A DNA stretch of 64,000 bases. Source: Dactylonectria macrodidyma (Eukaryota; Ascomycota; Sordariomycetes; Hypocreales; Nectriaceae). Position 1 is the first letter of the stretch. Each line of letters opens with the position of its first letter. The notes under the pieces are model-generated. The model saw nothing but the letters and a program-made list of their open reading frames with translations, ran no database searches and was not told where the DNA came from. Shown here one piece after another: positions 32,138-44,298 of this stretch. The translations under genes were made by a program, and so were the position numbers. Where the stretch lies: positions 372,001 to 436,000 of the forward strand of contig JAGMUV010000030.1 in the NCBI GenBank assembly GCA_020744425.1, given 5' to 3'.

Positions 32138-33348
32138 CCTTAACACCTTGGGTCTTAGGGTTAATGCCTCCGGTGTTTGTGGAGTTCCTTCCTGAACACG
32201 GACATCTTTATCGACCTCGTCGATTACCGGCTGCATCACTTTCTCCTCCACGACTTTTGGACTGAGAGAGCGTGCTGCTTTACTATCACTGTCCTCTCCC
32301 TTGCCTGTCGTTGTCTCGCTTTGCTGTGGCTTCTCGGTGCCTAGTCGGTTATACACCCTCATGAGTACGTCATGATGTAGGCATTCATGATGCATCCATT
32401 CCCCGCAAGTCCTACTAGTGCACCCTACCAACATCCTATCCGGGTTCGCAGGAGTTTTGCATTCGCAAATCAGTTCGGCAGGCTAAAAATGTGAGACTTG
32501 GCGGGGATAAGAGTAGTATTGAAATCTCTTACCGAGAGCCGGGAGCTAAGGCAGTTAAATGTCTGCCGCCAATAGAGCCCGTCCATGATCTTGTCATCAT
32601 CTGACTCGATCCATTGACTGATACTTGCTGGCATGATAACACTGATTACATTGATTATGTCCACTGTTGGTCAACTGTTAAGACTGGCGCACTCCACCGT
32701 GCAGCAGGCAGGGACGACTTACTATGATTCGATGCAACTAGCTCGTTGTGACCATGGTATGACTGACGTCCCTGCATTTTTTTCTTGCCGCAAACCGTTC
32801 CGGCTGGCAGTTCATCGGGCGAGTACATCCAATATACGCGTGCATAAACGTGGTGCTCATCCGCAGCCCGAATCTCCAGAATCCAAGCCACCCAATCGTT
32901 GCCCGACTTCTTGATTAGCCCGTCTTTGGCTAAGCTCCCTACCGCTTGTCGTCGCTCAACAGTGCACTCGTTGGCGACATGGACGAAGCTGTCCGTGTAA
33001 TACTTGACCTCGTTGACTGCCAAGCTGTGTCAGTGAGCCTCTTGTCTGTAGAGAAGGGGTTTGATACTCACGGACGAAGCTATTGTACCGTCTCATTTTT
33101 CGCCATTCCATTTCAGGTTCAACAAAGTAGCAGAGATCCAGGGTGGTGTGCGTGTTGAACGCGCTGGTGGAGAAGGGAAAACTCTGACTCTGCATCCCAT
33201 CTTGTTCTTTTTGGCCCTCGCCTTTTCTCTTTTTGTCCTTCTGTCGCTCATGTCCTGCCTGCGACGGGTCGTCCATGAAAGCAATGGTGAAGGGACACTG
33301 TGCACGGTTCTCCTCCAGGACGGAACGCCTGCGCTTTCCAGAGCTCAT
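32105..33348 (-). CDS. BAH-PHD chromatin reader, EPR-1-like
   Basis: Four exons on the minus strand, 33348-33072, 33016-32723, 32663-32533 and 32482-32105, join in frame to 359 residues. All introns have GTRAG-type donors and AG acceptors. The N-terminal 90 residues are basic and end in EMEWRKMRRYNSF. The BAH domain follows (VKYYTDSFVHVANEC, DWVAWILEIRAADEHHVYAR, YWMYSPDELPAG, then HNELVASNHMDIINVISV). A PHD finger follows (LICECKTPANPDRMLVGC, CGEWMHHECL). The tail is Glu/Lys-rich. BAH-PHD proteins such as Neurospora EPR-1 and Magnaporthe BP1 read H3K27 methylation in facultative heterochromatin. Orthology to EPR-1 rests only on domain order. The last few residues overlap the convergent relic on the plus strand. 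Confidence 0.8.
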
Positions 33349-33944
33349 GGCCAGTTTCACGGCGGAACTAAAGGTGATCAATAAACGAGGATCGGCGGTG
33401 AGGGATAGCGCGAAATACGACGGGTTCTTGCATCACCGCATCATAAGACAACACTATGCTTGAACGGAGCTCAAACTTACCAGTGACCGACACACCACGA
33501 TGTGCAATGTCCATGCGAAAGATAGGATGATGTTCTCCCACGTCGCAAAGCTTGGGTAATGCTATTCCTTATTTGGCTAGCGTTATTTTTAGCGTTGGCA
33601 AGGACTTTTGAGCTCTTCCTCCGTCATATTTGACACTATGACTTCCCCTGAAGCAACTAAGATTGGGGAACTTGAAATGTGCTAACTCTATCGGGAAAGT
33701 GTAACGCTATACTAGTCCAGAAACGGAAAGTGTAACGCTCAGCGTGCTCTACTGATGATGGCCGTCGAGGCTGCGAGTTTGGCCATGACCTGCAACAGCA
33801 ACACAAACGTAATGAGCAAAATAAATGCATTGACGTACTTTTAATACAAATAAATACCCAATAAATCTACACACGACTATAAATTCTGGTTGCGGCGCTG
33901 AAAACCTAAGCTGCAATTGCCTACTGGAGAGAACAACGTAAATA
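33349..33944. other. Spacer between BAH-PHD gene and pogo element
   Basis: Promoter region of the BAH-PHD gene. The word ggaaagtgtaacgct occurs twice (near 33696 and 33725). No gene is recognised. Confidence 0.4.
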
Positions 33945-36272
33945 AGGGATTTCCCGGTGATCCGCCGGATCCGGTGATCTGCCGGATCACCGCCACTTCG
34001 TCCACTCGACATCAATCACCAACAACTCACCAACCATGGCTCCAATTGATGAGGCCCTTGATTTTCTGGAGTCGTCAGAGTCTGTTAATTATGTCGAGAC
34101 TGCAAGATGTTTCAGTTGCGACGAGACTACCTTGCGCCGCCGCCATCAAGGCAAACAACGGTCAAGACGGGATGCCGACTTATTATATAAGTCACGACTA
34201 TCAAAACAACAAGAACGGGACCTTATTACATATATTCATAAGCTCTCATCGCGTGGCATTCCGCCTACCTTACCTATGATAAAAAACTTTGCCCAGGATA
34301 TCGCGAAAACCGAGGTCGGAAAGAACTGGCCGTACAGCTTCGTTCAACGCAATCGTGATGAGCTCGGCTGCGCCTGGTTCGATGGATTAGACATTGCACG
34401 AAAAAAAGCCGATAATGCCCCTAGATATAGAGCTTACTTTGAGCTTGTAAGTTGAGGTGCAAGACGTCTGTTTCGCTGCTGACGACGAAAGATCCGCGCG
34501 AAAATAGAGAAATACGACATCCAGCCTTGCAACACGTATAATGTGGACGAGAAAGGATTTCTCTTGGGAGTAATCAATCGAACGAAGAGAGTATTTGCCC
34601 TTAACGTCAAAAAGCAAGGCAAATTGCTCGGTGCAGCACAGGATGGCAATCGATCCTGGATTACCTTCCTGGCGTGCATCTGCCAGGACATGACGTCGCT
34701 GCCCCCATTCCTCATCTACCAAGGCAAGCCAGGGCAAGTCCAGGACTCTTGGCTCACGGAGTTTGACCCGGAGCATCAATCGGCCTTCTTCACAACCTCA
34801 GAGACGGGGTGGACAAATCACGAACTTGGAAAGGAGTGGCTTATTGGTGTGTTTGATCGCTTTACCAAGGGGAAAGCTCGTAACGGTCGTGATTATCGTC
34901 TTCTAATTACCGACGGGCACTCTAGCCATGTTAATATGGACTTTTTGGAGTGGTGTGACCAACATCGGATCATCGTTGCGGTGTTCCCCCCCCATTCCAC
35001 ACACCGGCTGCAGCCCTTGGACGTGTCACTATTCAGCCCCCTCTCCACTGCTTACACGAATCAGCTTATCCAGTGGACAGCAAAAACACAAGGGCTTGTT
35101 GGCCTATCGAAACGCGAGTTCTGGACTTTATTTTGGAACGCATTTGAGGCTTCTTTCTCTCCGGAAAACATTGCGAGTGGTTGGAAACGGACTGGTCTCC
35201 TGCCTTTTGACCCGGAAGTGGTCCTATCGCAGATCACTGAGAAAGCAGAGAAAGCAGAAGAAGATTCAGATACAAGCAGGGACTCGGAAGGATCGGTAGC
35301 TCTTCAGCAGCCTACCGCTCGAGATTTACGCCGACTTGTTGACAAAGTGGTTGACAATTCGTCTGGTGATGCTGACCGCGACAGCCGAAAGCTGAAGAGT
35401 ACTCTCGAAAGCCTTCAGGCTGAGGTTGAACTGCTTCGATATGAGAACCAAGGACTGCGCGAGACAATCAAACATGAAAAGCAGCGCAGAATGCGTGGTA
35501 AAGCTCTGAAAGATTATCTGTTTGATCGTACGGATCCTAATTCAGCTCAGGTATTTAGCCCAGCAAAAGTCGCTCAAGCTCGGCTGAAGAAAGCAGCGAT
35601 GGACGCTCAAAAGAAAGAGGAAGCTCTGCAGAAGGAAATGCAAAAAGTTCAGCGACGGCAGCAGGCGGCGGAGAAAAAAGCTCTCGCTCTGGAGAAGAGG
35701 AGGCAACGAGAGGCGGAAATGGACAGAAAGCGGCGGATGAAGGAAGCGCAGCGGCAAGAGAAGGAGACCGACCGGCAAATCCGACAAGAGATGAAACGCC
35801 GCAATCAGGAAATGGCACATAAAATACAGCATGAAAAACAGGTGGCTTCTGAAGGCGGCGAGATGAGTCCAGGGTTTCGAGACGAAATAATCGTCGCTCT
35901 TCCGGCCACATCAGGGCCGCCTGTAGCACCGCAGGCGCCAAACCTACCGAAGCACAAGACCAAAATGGAGGCAAAGATGATCCCAATCGGCACAGGTCGT
36001 CCGAAAAGGCCGTCTTTAGTTGTTGAGAGTGATCGGGAGATAATGGTTGGATTTCGGAGCTCGGGGCGGCCGCAGCGGAATAGCAAGCGGCCACGATGGC
36101 TTGATGATTATGAGATAGCTTGAGACGAATTCCAGTGGTATGAATTCTTTATTTTCTTAATTTCAGACGATTTGGAGCTGTGGTTGTGAAGTTATTCTTA
36201 ATTGATGTCTGGAATGCAGGTGGGTGTAAGTCCGGCAGATCACCGGATCCGGCGGATCACCGGGAAATCCCT
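33945..36272 (+). mobile_element. Complete pogo/Fot1-type transposon
   Basis: Perfect 42-bp inverted repeats at 33945-33986 and 36231-36272, starting AGGGATTTCCCGGTGATCCG, themselves built of GGATCCGGTGATC/GATCCGCCGG sub-repeats. It is flanked by TA on both sides (33943-33944, 36273-36274), the target duplication of Tc1/mariner/pogo elements. It carries one intact transposase. The right end lies 220 bp from the areA stop codon. Confidence 0.95.
34036..36123 (+). CDS. pogo-type DDE transposase
   Basis: Two exons, 34036-34446 and 34492-36123, with a 45-nt intron, give 680 residues. The N-terminus has a psq-type helix-turn-helix (IDEALDFLESSESVNYVETA, DETTLRRRHQG) and a CENP-B-type HTH (LSKQQERDLITYIHKLSSRG). 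The DDE_1 catalytic core shows NVDEKGFLLG, LLITDGHSSHVNMDFLEWC and STHRLQPLDVSLFSPLSTAY, the three acidic sites. Then ENIASGWKRTGLLPFDPEVV follows. The C-terminal 200 residues are a Lys/Arg/Glu-rich coiled coil and a basic tail. No stop or frameshift is present and the ends are perfect, so the element is recent and possibly active. Confidence 0.93.
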
Positions 36273-36274
36273 TA

Positions 36275-36492
36275 GAAGGATCCCGCGTTCTCCCAAAACG
36301 CCGCCCAAAAAGACTGGTTAGATTCGTGATGTCGTGACTATGCTGCTGCCGGAAAGGAAAGGCAAGCCTTCGCCAGGAAATCCAGCCCTGACATGACCCA
36401 TGAGAAAAAGAATCCGGAACACTGAAACGTTAAAGGCATATTAACCACCTCCCCAAAGTAAGAGATGATATAAGGTACCGCCCGTGGTCGTA
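36275..36492. promoter_or_regulatory. 3' flank of areA
   Basis: The 218 bp between the pogo insertion and the areA stop. It probably contains the areA polyadenylation region. The transposon thus sits at or in the areA 3' end. Confidence 0.5.
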
Positions 36493-39400
36493 TCACAGAC
36501 TCATCGTCAGCCATTCCCATTCTTGAGGTCCAGCCGAACCGCCCACTCCATTCAACATGTTGGCCTGGCTGCCGGACATGCTGATCATGCCTGACCCCAG
36601 TGGAGGACGTTGGTTCATGCCGAAACCACTCGACGACATGCCACCAGGCAGCCCGTTTGAGAGGGCAGTGGAGGAACCCATTGGGCGGGTAGCTTCATTA
36701 GACCCCGTAGATTCGGGACTGTCAATGTCCATGTTGATAGGGGCATCGGCCATGATACTCTTGCTATGCCGACGTTGTCGTTTCGAGGACACGGCGCCCG
36801 GCCTCGAAGTAGAAACAGAAGACGCTCCCGGTCCAGGGCCCGTCTTCGGGGGAGCGGCAGCAATCGGGACCACACCCTTGCCCCCCACCGCGCCGCCAGA
36901 AGAGCCAGCGCCTCCAAAATGACTGTTCGAGGTGCTTCCAGTGGTATTTCCTCCCGACGTAGGACCACTGGAGGGACTCTCGACGTCCTTGGTGCTTGAA
37001 GCTCGGTTGGATACAGGTGGAGTTGTGACCTTAGGTGGCTGGCTACTGCTGTTGTTTTTGCTGGTGTTGGCTGCTGTCGACATCGAAAGCGAAGAGTTCT
37101 TGCGCGAGGCCGCGGCGCTGGCGCTCTTCTTCGACCTGGTGCTTGTTCCTCCCACGGGTAAGGTAGAACCCGCGCAGCGGTTTCTCTTCTTGATGACGTC
37201 TGTCTTCAAACTCAACGGTCGAATGACGCCGTGCAACTTCAAGAACAAACCGCAAGCGTTGCACAACGGCTGACCCTCAGGGTTTCGTCTCCAAAGCGGG
37301 GTCGTCTGAGTGAAACAGTTGGTGCACGTGGTCGGAGTGTTCCCGTCGGTGGCATTGCCGGCGGCTGCTTGCAGGTTGGTTGTGGAGCCATGCTTGGAGC
37401 CTGGGGGAGACGATGGTCGACTGGGTGCGACGGAGGAGAATCCAGCCATGGTCCCGTTTCCATCGCCAACTGGCGACATGGGCATGGACTGAGCAAGTTG
37501 CTCGAACCCATTCTGTTTCCCCACGAGATGGGATGGTGTGGAAGCATTTCTCGTAAGCTTGGGCTGTCTCCTGGGGTTGCCAGGCCGGAATGATTGGGAC
37601 TGGGACCTTGCCAGTCCATTTGAATCCCATTCTCCATTGGCATCGACGAAATCCATAGTGGTTCCTCCAATCATGACTCGTTTTCGGGTTGGTCCGCCTG
37701 GGAAGCGAGCGGCTTGTGCGCTAAACTGGCCTGGTAGTGACGCATCCCAGCCTAGGGACGCAGACTCATCGAGGGACGATGAAAGATCCTTGTGTACGGC
37801 CATATTTCGATCAGCGAAAGCATTCTTCTCCTCGTCATCGGAGTCGGCGCCAAAGGAAAACATGTTGTCCTGCTGCATATGCATGTCGGGAGACGTGACT
37901 TGCTGGTCATGTTGGAAAATTTGAGATGGGTCGTGTCCAAACGAGGCAGGTGCAGTGCTGTAGGCAGAGATGGATTCGGAGCCCGTGCCCGGGGTGGAAA
38001 ACATGGGGTTACCGTTGGTGTTGTTGCTGTTGGCACCATTATACATGAATTGCTGACCCATCATGTTGCCCATGCTCTGGGGGCCAGGTTGGAAGCTCTG
38101 AGGCCGTTGTGATCGCACATCCTGCGATCCGAAGTAGTATCCATCCTGCTCGGGTAGAGGATTGGGGGTGGACGCGGTCGACTGATAGGCGGATCCTGGG
38201 GGTGAGTACAGGTCGACGTTGTTGAGAGACGAGGATTGGACGGATGAGTTGTGGTACATATTGGAGAAGGGGCCGTTGGGTATCATAGGGGAGGTGGATG
38301 GAGAGAAGGAGAAATCCTGATGGAAAGGACCTGCAGAGTTGGCGATGGGATCATTCTCCATGAAGGTGTCGAGGGCGAAAGGAACGCCGCCCATCTGGTT
38401 AGGCTGTTGCGCCATGGTGGTGGGATGGGAGTTGTCCAAGGAATAGTCATGTAGTTCAGAGTCAAGTTCAAGGTCGTTCTGAGCCGTGGAGCTGCTGTTA
38501 ACGGCAGGGACACGAGGAGAAAAGTAAGTAAGGGGCTTTCGGGTCTATTGCTCTCAGAGTCAGTTATCATTCTCATGCGGATGCCGAAGCCGGCGGGTTG
38601 ATGGGGTGGTGACAGGGGACTGGAAAATCCAGCCAACCAAACCGGCCCCGAAAGCCGGCTGCTGAGGGGATCACTCACCCGACGGTCGTCAATGCTCGTC
38701 TTGCGAAGGTGACGATTGACATAGTCAAACTCATTGTTCTGAGCATGATGGCGATGCGCTGGGACAGGAACAGACTGAGGGACGAAGTGGTGCGACAGCT
38801 CCTTGCGGGATTTGATAGGAATGGCCATGGAATGAGCTGACTTGTCGTCGGGCCTCCCGGGAGCCTGTGGTGGCGGGAAGGTGATGGGAGTCGCAGCGCT
38901 GCCGGAAAAGATGAAGTCGTCGAGATTCATGGCGTCCGACTGAGCCAAATTGCTCTCCGGCGACTTTCGCAACTGGGCTATGCCACTGGGGGTGTTTTGC
39001 ATCATGGGGCGGGCGAGCCTGCGAGGGCCCATGTCAGCACGTCGTGGTTGACGGATTGACGGGCGAGACAAGAGCAGGAATGACATGTGAGGATAAGAAG
39101 TTGGGAGGCTGTACCTATTGTTGGCGTCGCTATTCCTCTCCTTCCGTTCCTCCTCCTCCCCGAACTGCTTCTGCTGCTTCTGCTTGCGCATGTTGAGGGC
39201 CATCATGCGCCAGGTCATATTCTCCATGCGATGCTGGCTCGGCAGCCGCAGCTTGGTTTTGGTGAAGAATTTCCAGACCTGGGTCGCGAGAGGGTTGTCC
39301 TGCTGCATTTTGTCGATGCTCTGGTCGGCATGGGCGATGTCGTCCTGGAGAGAAGGGAAAAGAGGGGAGCGGAGTAGGGTGTTGGCGGCCGAGTAGGCTT

Positions 39401-39617
39401 TGGAGTTGTCGGCATTGAGGTCATTGAAGATATCGCGGGCACTGGGTGCGTCGACGTGGGCGGTGCGCTGGACCGAATGCATGTGGCCGTTGGTGTTGCC
39501 GGCCAGCCATGCGTTGGGCCTTCGCGGGAAGCGGAAATCGTGCTCTGTTATTGTTGGGTTCATGGCGTCTAGGGGACCCGAGACGGTGATGGGAGTCGCT
39601 ATGGTGGTTGAGGGCAT
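36493..39617 (-). CDS. areA: AreA/NIT2 GATA factor, nitrogen regulator
   Basis: Three exons on the minus strand, 39617-39115, 39018-38679 and 38544-36493, with introns of 96 and 134 nt, join to 964 residues, the usual size for AreA/NIT2/NUT1. The N-terminus has [16 protein letters not shown] and a helical block ([37 protein letters not shown]). [10 protein letters not shown] and [18 protein letters not shown] are family blocks. The single GATA zinc finger is [16 protein letters not shown], then [14 protein letters not shown], near residue 685, with a basic tail. The extreme C-terminus is EWEWLTMSL, the segment known to bind the co-repressor NmrA. AreA activates genes for secondary nitrogen sources when ammonium and glutamine are low. 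It acts in the nucleus at HGATAR sites. All key residues are present. Confidence 0.97.
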
Positions 39618-42137
39618 GATGTGGAGGGAGCGAGAGTGAGTGGTGAGTGAGAGCCTGACCCAGACGCTGGAGAAGGAAAGGTCCCCCCACGCTTGGGCAA
39701 GGCGGGTTCGGTTGGAGGGCAGGAGGGTGGGAGGTGACTTCCTCTGCGCTGCGTCTGCTTCTACATGCTGCTTCTACATGCCCCCCGGTAGCGGCAGCGG
39801 ATGCGCTGCTACTTGGTGCTGCTGGCTGCTGTTGGCTGCTGTTCCGTAGTGGGGCTGCCCACTGAAGCCGCTGCACTCAGGTACCTTGCTCTGATTTAAT
39901 AAGGTGGTGACCGATCCGGGTGGTCCAGAGAGGTTAGTTGAGTTCCGTCCGCAGGGTGCGCGAGGCGTCAGGACGAGGGGTGATCCCCATCAGAATGCGA
40001 GCTTAGTTTAATCACCAAAAGAAAGGCTGCATTGAGGGGCATATCATTTCTGGAGAGGACGTTCCCATACTGCAGGCCCGCCGTGATGAATGACCACTTC
40101 GACCGCAAGCATCTTGGGGCGATGGGTGAGAAGGCGCGCAACAGCCAGATCAGTTGTGAGCACCTGAAATGCAAGGAGGAGGGGCTGAAGCTGGAGGAAC
40201 TGGACCATTTCCGGAACCACGGTCAACGTGTCCACGGCGTCAGGTTTCGGCCTGGGAACCTTTTCGTCGGTTTATTAGGTTTGCCTGGCTGCCGGTCGGG
40301 ATGGGGGTGTTGGTGGAGTGTGATTAAAGGTGAGAGCTTATCCCTTGGCTGTCAGGAGGCTTCCGCAGCATATTCAGGGCGAGGGAGCGGCGCGTCAAGC
40401 GATGGTGGGCTGAGGACTAGCCATTGAGATTATACACCTCGCTCTAGAAAGGGATTGCCGGCCAGGATTACCGAATTCTTCTGCTACCAACTTCACGCTG
40501 CGATTCTAGGGCTCATTGTGAGTTGCCCCAGAAACCCACACGGCTTAGCGACATACATCTACCGGTTAACTCCGTCATATTGGAGCGATATTTGCCATGT
40601 GATTGAGACTGAAATACAACCCCAGGCAGCTTACTGTGCAATATCCCGCGTGGGGGAAAAGTCAATTTGAGAGCAAGAAAGCAGCTGCACATCGACGTTT
40701 CAATGAAAGGACGCCTCGTTATGATATTGTGACGACGGTATTCATCATGACCTGACGTGGTTGAAAATACCTGACGCCAATGTCCGTTTGAAGCCTCCGA
40801 GCATGTCACAGCAACCCTGCATCCCCGGCTCATTTGCAAGTTTGCATCGGGGAGAAGCGGGCACTAGTGCCATGTAAATAGGCACCCCAAGGGGATATGA
40901 TCCTCCACACAAGCGCTAACTCAGGGCTTGGAGCACCTGTGATCGGCAGACTTTGACTATCTAGGCTCTGATGCTACGCTACATTGCTTCCTTTGGGTCG
41001 TATTTACCCCGCAAAGATCGGTCATCAACATCACGCTGAGAGCCTCTTTAGAGTTCAGCGTCCCCATCTCCCGTTGTTACCCTCAGCCGCAGCCAATGCC
41101 CAATAGGATCTACATCCACAGCACGAGCGCTGACAGGATATGTTCTTCGTCTTCATTGGCCAATGTAGCCTTGGTGAGAGACGTAAGCCCAAGTTTAACA
41201 ACAGCTACGTGGTTTGAGATCAGAATCGACCCACTCGTTGTCATTTTTTCTTGATAGATCTCCACTCACCCTCCTCATGTTACACAATTGACTCTCCACT
41301 CCTAATAGGCCTCTCATATCCCTGCAGCATACCCAGCTGGTGATTCCAACTTCATCCGAGGTTACAGTTTCCCAACGACATGCTGCAGAATTTTCACACA
41401 GATGACGAACCGATATTGATAAACTGCACATGTCTTCGTATCTGCCGGAGAAAATTACGCCTTATGTGGTCATCATTTAGCTCATTTAGCGAGGGAGGCC
41501 GAGGTAGATGCATTGCGGGCAACACTCGGGGTGGCAACAGTTGCAGCGAATCACGGAGATAGTTAGACTCCTCCTGCCTGAGTTTCATCCACATGTCTGC
41601 CCTAAGAGTCCAGGGTATCATCTATGTACTCCTTGGACTAGATACATCGAGTATTGAACGGTGGTATTGGTCATTAGAACTTCGTCAAGTGCAAAGTCCG
41701 CGACAACACCCGGAAGGGCCGTTCTGTCAGATGTTGCAATATGTCTTAGCCATGCCATTGTTAGTGTAGTACAATGATAAGTCCTTGGCCCGATTCACTC
41801 CCCAACAAAACCGAGAATGATTTTCTGTCACCGAAGAGGCTCGACCTCAATTCCAGTGCAGGTTCCCAGCCACGAAATACAACTGCCGACCATCATGTGA
41901 GAATATTGGAGCCATGCGAGGTTGCGTCATACCGACGTTCTCCGCATTCACGACGTTCAATATAAAACAAATGGGTAATACGAGTCGCCAAAGCAGTATA
42001 TATAACCCGCCTGAATCCCTTCTCACTCTGCTTTCTGCACCAGAACTCAACCCATCATCCACCTGCAAACCTACAAAGTTTTCAAGCTCAATTCATCACT
42101 GTAGCAACTTTTCGGAACTCTTCCAAAACTGTTCAAC
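39618..42137. other. Divergent intergenic region of areA and the calpain-like gene
   Basis: 2.5 kb without a recognised gene. AreA genes typically have a long 5' leader, so part is probably transcribed. A GATA-type site (tgataag) lies near 41774, 365 bp before the calpain-like start. GCTGCT-type repeats occur near 39780-39860. Confidence 0.5.
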
Positions 42138-43709
42138 ATGGGTGGCATCCGAAGCCCCTCTTCCGAATCCAGGGACACCAAAGTGCTCAACATCGACCCA
42201 TACGCGCTTGTTGAAGCCCTCCTCGGCCAGAGAATCGAAAAACCAGCCTCGGACAGCCTCAACATGGGCTACGATGACTTCGACATGAAACTTGACTCGG
42301 AGATGTCCTCCGGGAGAGGAGCAGGGAACTTGCGCCCCGACTCGCCGCCCAAGGATATTCAAGTCGGCGCCATCAACCCCTACGCCCTTGTCGAGGCTCT
42401 CATCGGCCGCAACATTGACAGGCAGAACATGGGCTCGGAGAGGATTCTCTCCAATGTCTTGCAGACAGACTATGACGAGCTCTTTGACATGAAGCACGGC
42501 TCTGTCCTGTTCGCTGGCCTGAAGCTCAACGAGAAGGAGAGAAAGGCCGTGAAGCTGTCCGAGAAGGAAATGAAGATCCTTAAAGAACGGGACATCATGA
42601 CTCCTGATCTCTCAGAGATACGCAAGGTCGAAGATCTTGAGAAGGTCGGACTCAAGGACCTCGAGAAGACACCCGTCAAAGCTGCTCGCATGCAGAATGG
42701 CAAGTTACATGTGGTTCTTCAGGCCCCGTCCCTTGGCCGAAAGCTCTCCAACCGCGAGGTTTCCATGTGTGTCAACGAGCTTGTCACCCCCTTCAGGATG
42801 CAGAAGAACCAGTGGTCGCCGCCCAACGGCTCGTGGCGCGACATGTATGACTCCTTCTTCCAGCGGGTCAACGAGCGCCTTATCGGCAACCTCACCATGT
42901 TCGAGATTGGTGAAAGGAAGAAGACGCTGCACAACTTCGATGACCCGACACAGGGCTGCCTTGGAAACAGCTGGCTGATTGCCGCTCTGTTCTCAGTCTT
43001 CTGGTCCGACCCATTGGTTATCAACCGCGCTACTCGCGTCCACCAGGCCAAGGAGGAGGAGAAGCGCCTCTCCATCAAGTTCCACGACAAGGGCGGCAAC
43101 AACAATGCGCGCACCGAGACTGTTGAGGTCGACTACGAGATCCCCATCAACAACACCAACAACATGCCGATGTACTGCAGCGCCAGCGACTGTGCTGATA
43201 TTTGGCCATCGCTGTACGAGAAGGCCTTTGCCAAGTGGGTTACTGGCAGCTCATCGGAGCACCCGGACATCACCCAGCTGTACTCTGGTGATCCTGTTAA
43301 GGCCATGGCCCAAATCAACGGCCGAGAGCCTCACTACTACGTGACCGAGAACCACTCTGCCAACGACATGTTGGGCCTGGTGCGAGCCAACTGCATGAAC
43401 TTCAAGACCATCAACCCGATGACAGCCTGGACCTACGCCACCGGCAGCAACTTCCATGGCAGCAACATTGTTGCCAACCATGCCTACTCCATTCTCGGTT
43501 ACACCGTCCTTGGCGACAAGCAGTACATTGTGCTGCGCAACCCATGGGGTGTTACGGAGCCCATTGGATTGACCAGTTACCCTGGACTCCTCGAGCGTGT
43601 CGACCCCAACTTGTGGCACCCAGCTGCCCTGCTCGACCACGGCGGCCTTCTTGCCATCGAAGCTCAGGCCTTCAAGCACTGCTTCGCCTGCCTTGGTGTT
43701 ACCAAATAA
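42138..43709 (+). CDS. Calpain-family protein with Ser in place of catalytic Cys
   Basis: A single exon of 523 residues. The N-terminus holds a duplicated block: NIDPYALVEALLGQRIEKP at about residue 17 and AINPYALVEALIGRNIDRQ at about residue 77. The C2-family peptidase core spans about residues 235-515. It shows QGCLGNSWLIAALFS where active calpains have QGxxGDCW, so the nucleophile Cys is Ser278 (AGC at 42969). The partner His448 (ANHAYSILGY) and Asn468 (LRNPWG) are kept. There is no C2-like or EF-hand domain after the core. It may be a pseudoprotease with a scaffold or binding role, or a Ser-based enzyme. The frame is clean and codon use is like that of neighbouring genes, so it is a real gene under constraint. 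Confidence 0.85.
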   Translation: MGGIRSPSSESRDTKVLNIDPYALVEALLGQRIEKPASDSLNMGYDDFDMKLDSEMSSGRGAGNLRPDSPPKDIQVGAINPYALVEALIGRNIDRQNMGSERILSNVLQTDYDELFDMKHGSVLFAGLKLNEKERKAVKLSEKEMKILKERDIMTPDLSEIRKVEDLEKVGLKDLEKTPVKAARMQNGKLHVVLQAPSLGRKLSNREVSMCVNELVTPFRMQKNQWSPPNGSWRDMYDSFFQRVNERLIGNLTMFEIGERKKTLHNFDDPTQGCLGNSWLIAALFSVFWSDPLVINRATRVHQAKEEEKRLSIKFHDKGGNNNARTETVEVDYEIPINNTNNMPMYCSASDCADIWPSLYEKAFAKWVTGSSSEHPDITQLYSGDPVKAMAQINGREPHYYVTENHSANDMLGLVRANCMNFKTINPMTAWTYATGSNFHGSNIVANHAYSILGYTVLGDKQYIVLRNPWGVTEPIGLTSYPGLLERVDPNLWHPAALLDHGGLLAIEAQAFKHCFACLGVTK

Positions 43710-44298
43710 GTCTCGAAATGCTGCGGAGATGGTTTCAGTCCCTTCTTTCTGCGTTGATATTTATCCCGGCAAATGATAGGAAGTCACTGCTGCTATAGTA
43801 CTCGGAACTGAACGCAAGATTTCCAGGCGCCACAGCTTCAATCCAGTTGAGGATGGATAAGTGGGACCTATGATGGGACATTCGTTATTGATCCGGCCAG
43901 CGGAGATACGTACATGTACTTTTGAAATCATCCTTAGGGTCTGTCTTCGCCCAATGCCATCTTTTCGACTTAGTTCATGAACCAGCAGCTAGCGCAAAAG
44001 AAGGTGAAGGGAAACTTACACAGCGTAAACATGAAGAACATGATCCTGCTTATCCAAAGTTTGGTCGTTATAGCGATTGAGTCCCCTCTTTTGCTTCCTC
44101 TCTTGCCTCCAATTTTTATCTTGTTTACTGAGCTCGCCACTTACCCAACCTCGAGATTTAGCGCGGTCTACGATCAGTGCCGGGTCTTCCTGTGCCCGGT
44201 TTGAGAGAGGCATCGTCAGCGAGATGGGTGGGAACTGGTGAGAGGAGTAAGAATTCCTGGAGGACAAAGCTGTCTCCTAAATGAGACAGCAAAGCCGA
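43710..44298. other. 3' flank of the calpain-like gene
   Basis: No coding region is recognised. A pyrimidine-rich run lies near 44080-44125. Confidence 0.4.

Noticed and set aside
35542..36094. Minus-strand frames over the pogo transposase tail
   Set aside because: Shadows of the Lys/Glu-rich coiled coil in the other strand.
36557..37924. Several plus-strand frames of 110-130 codons across areA
   Set aside because: High GC content of areA leaves antisense frames open; no domain is seen.
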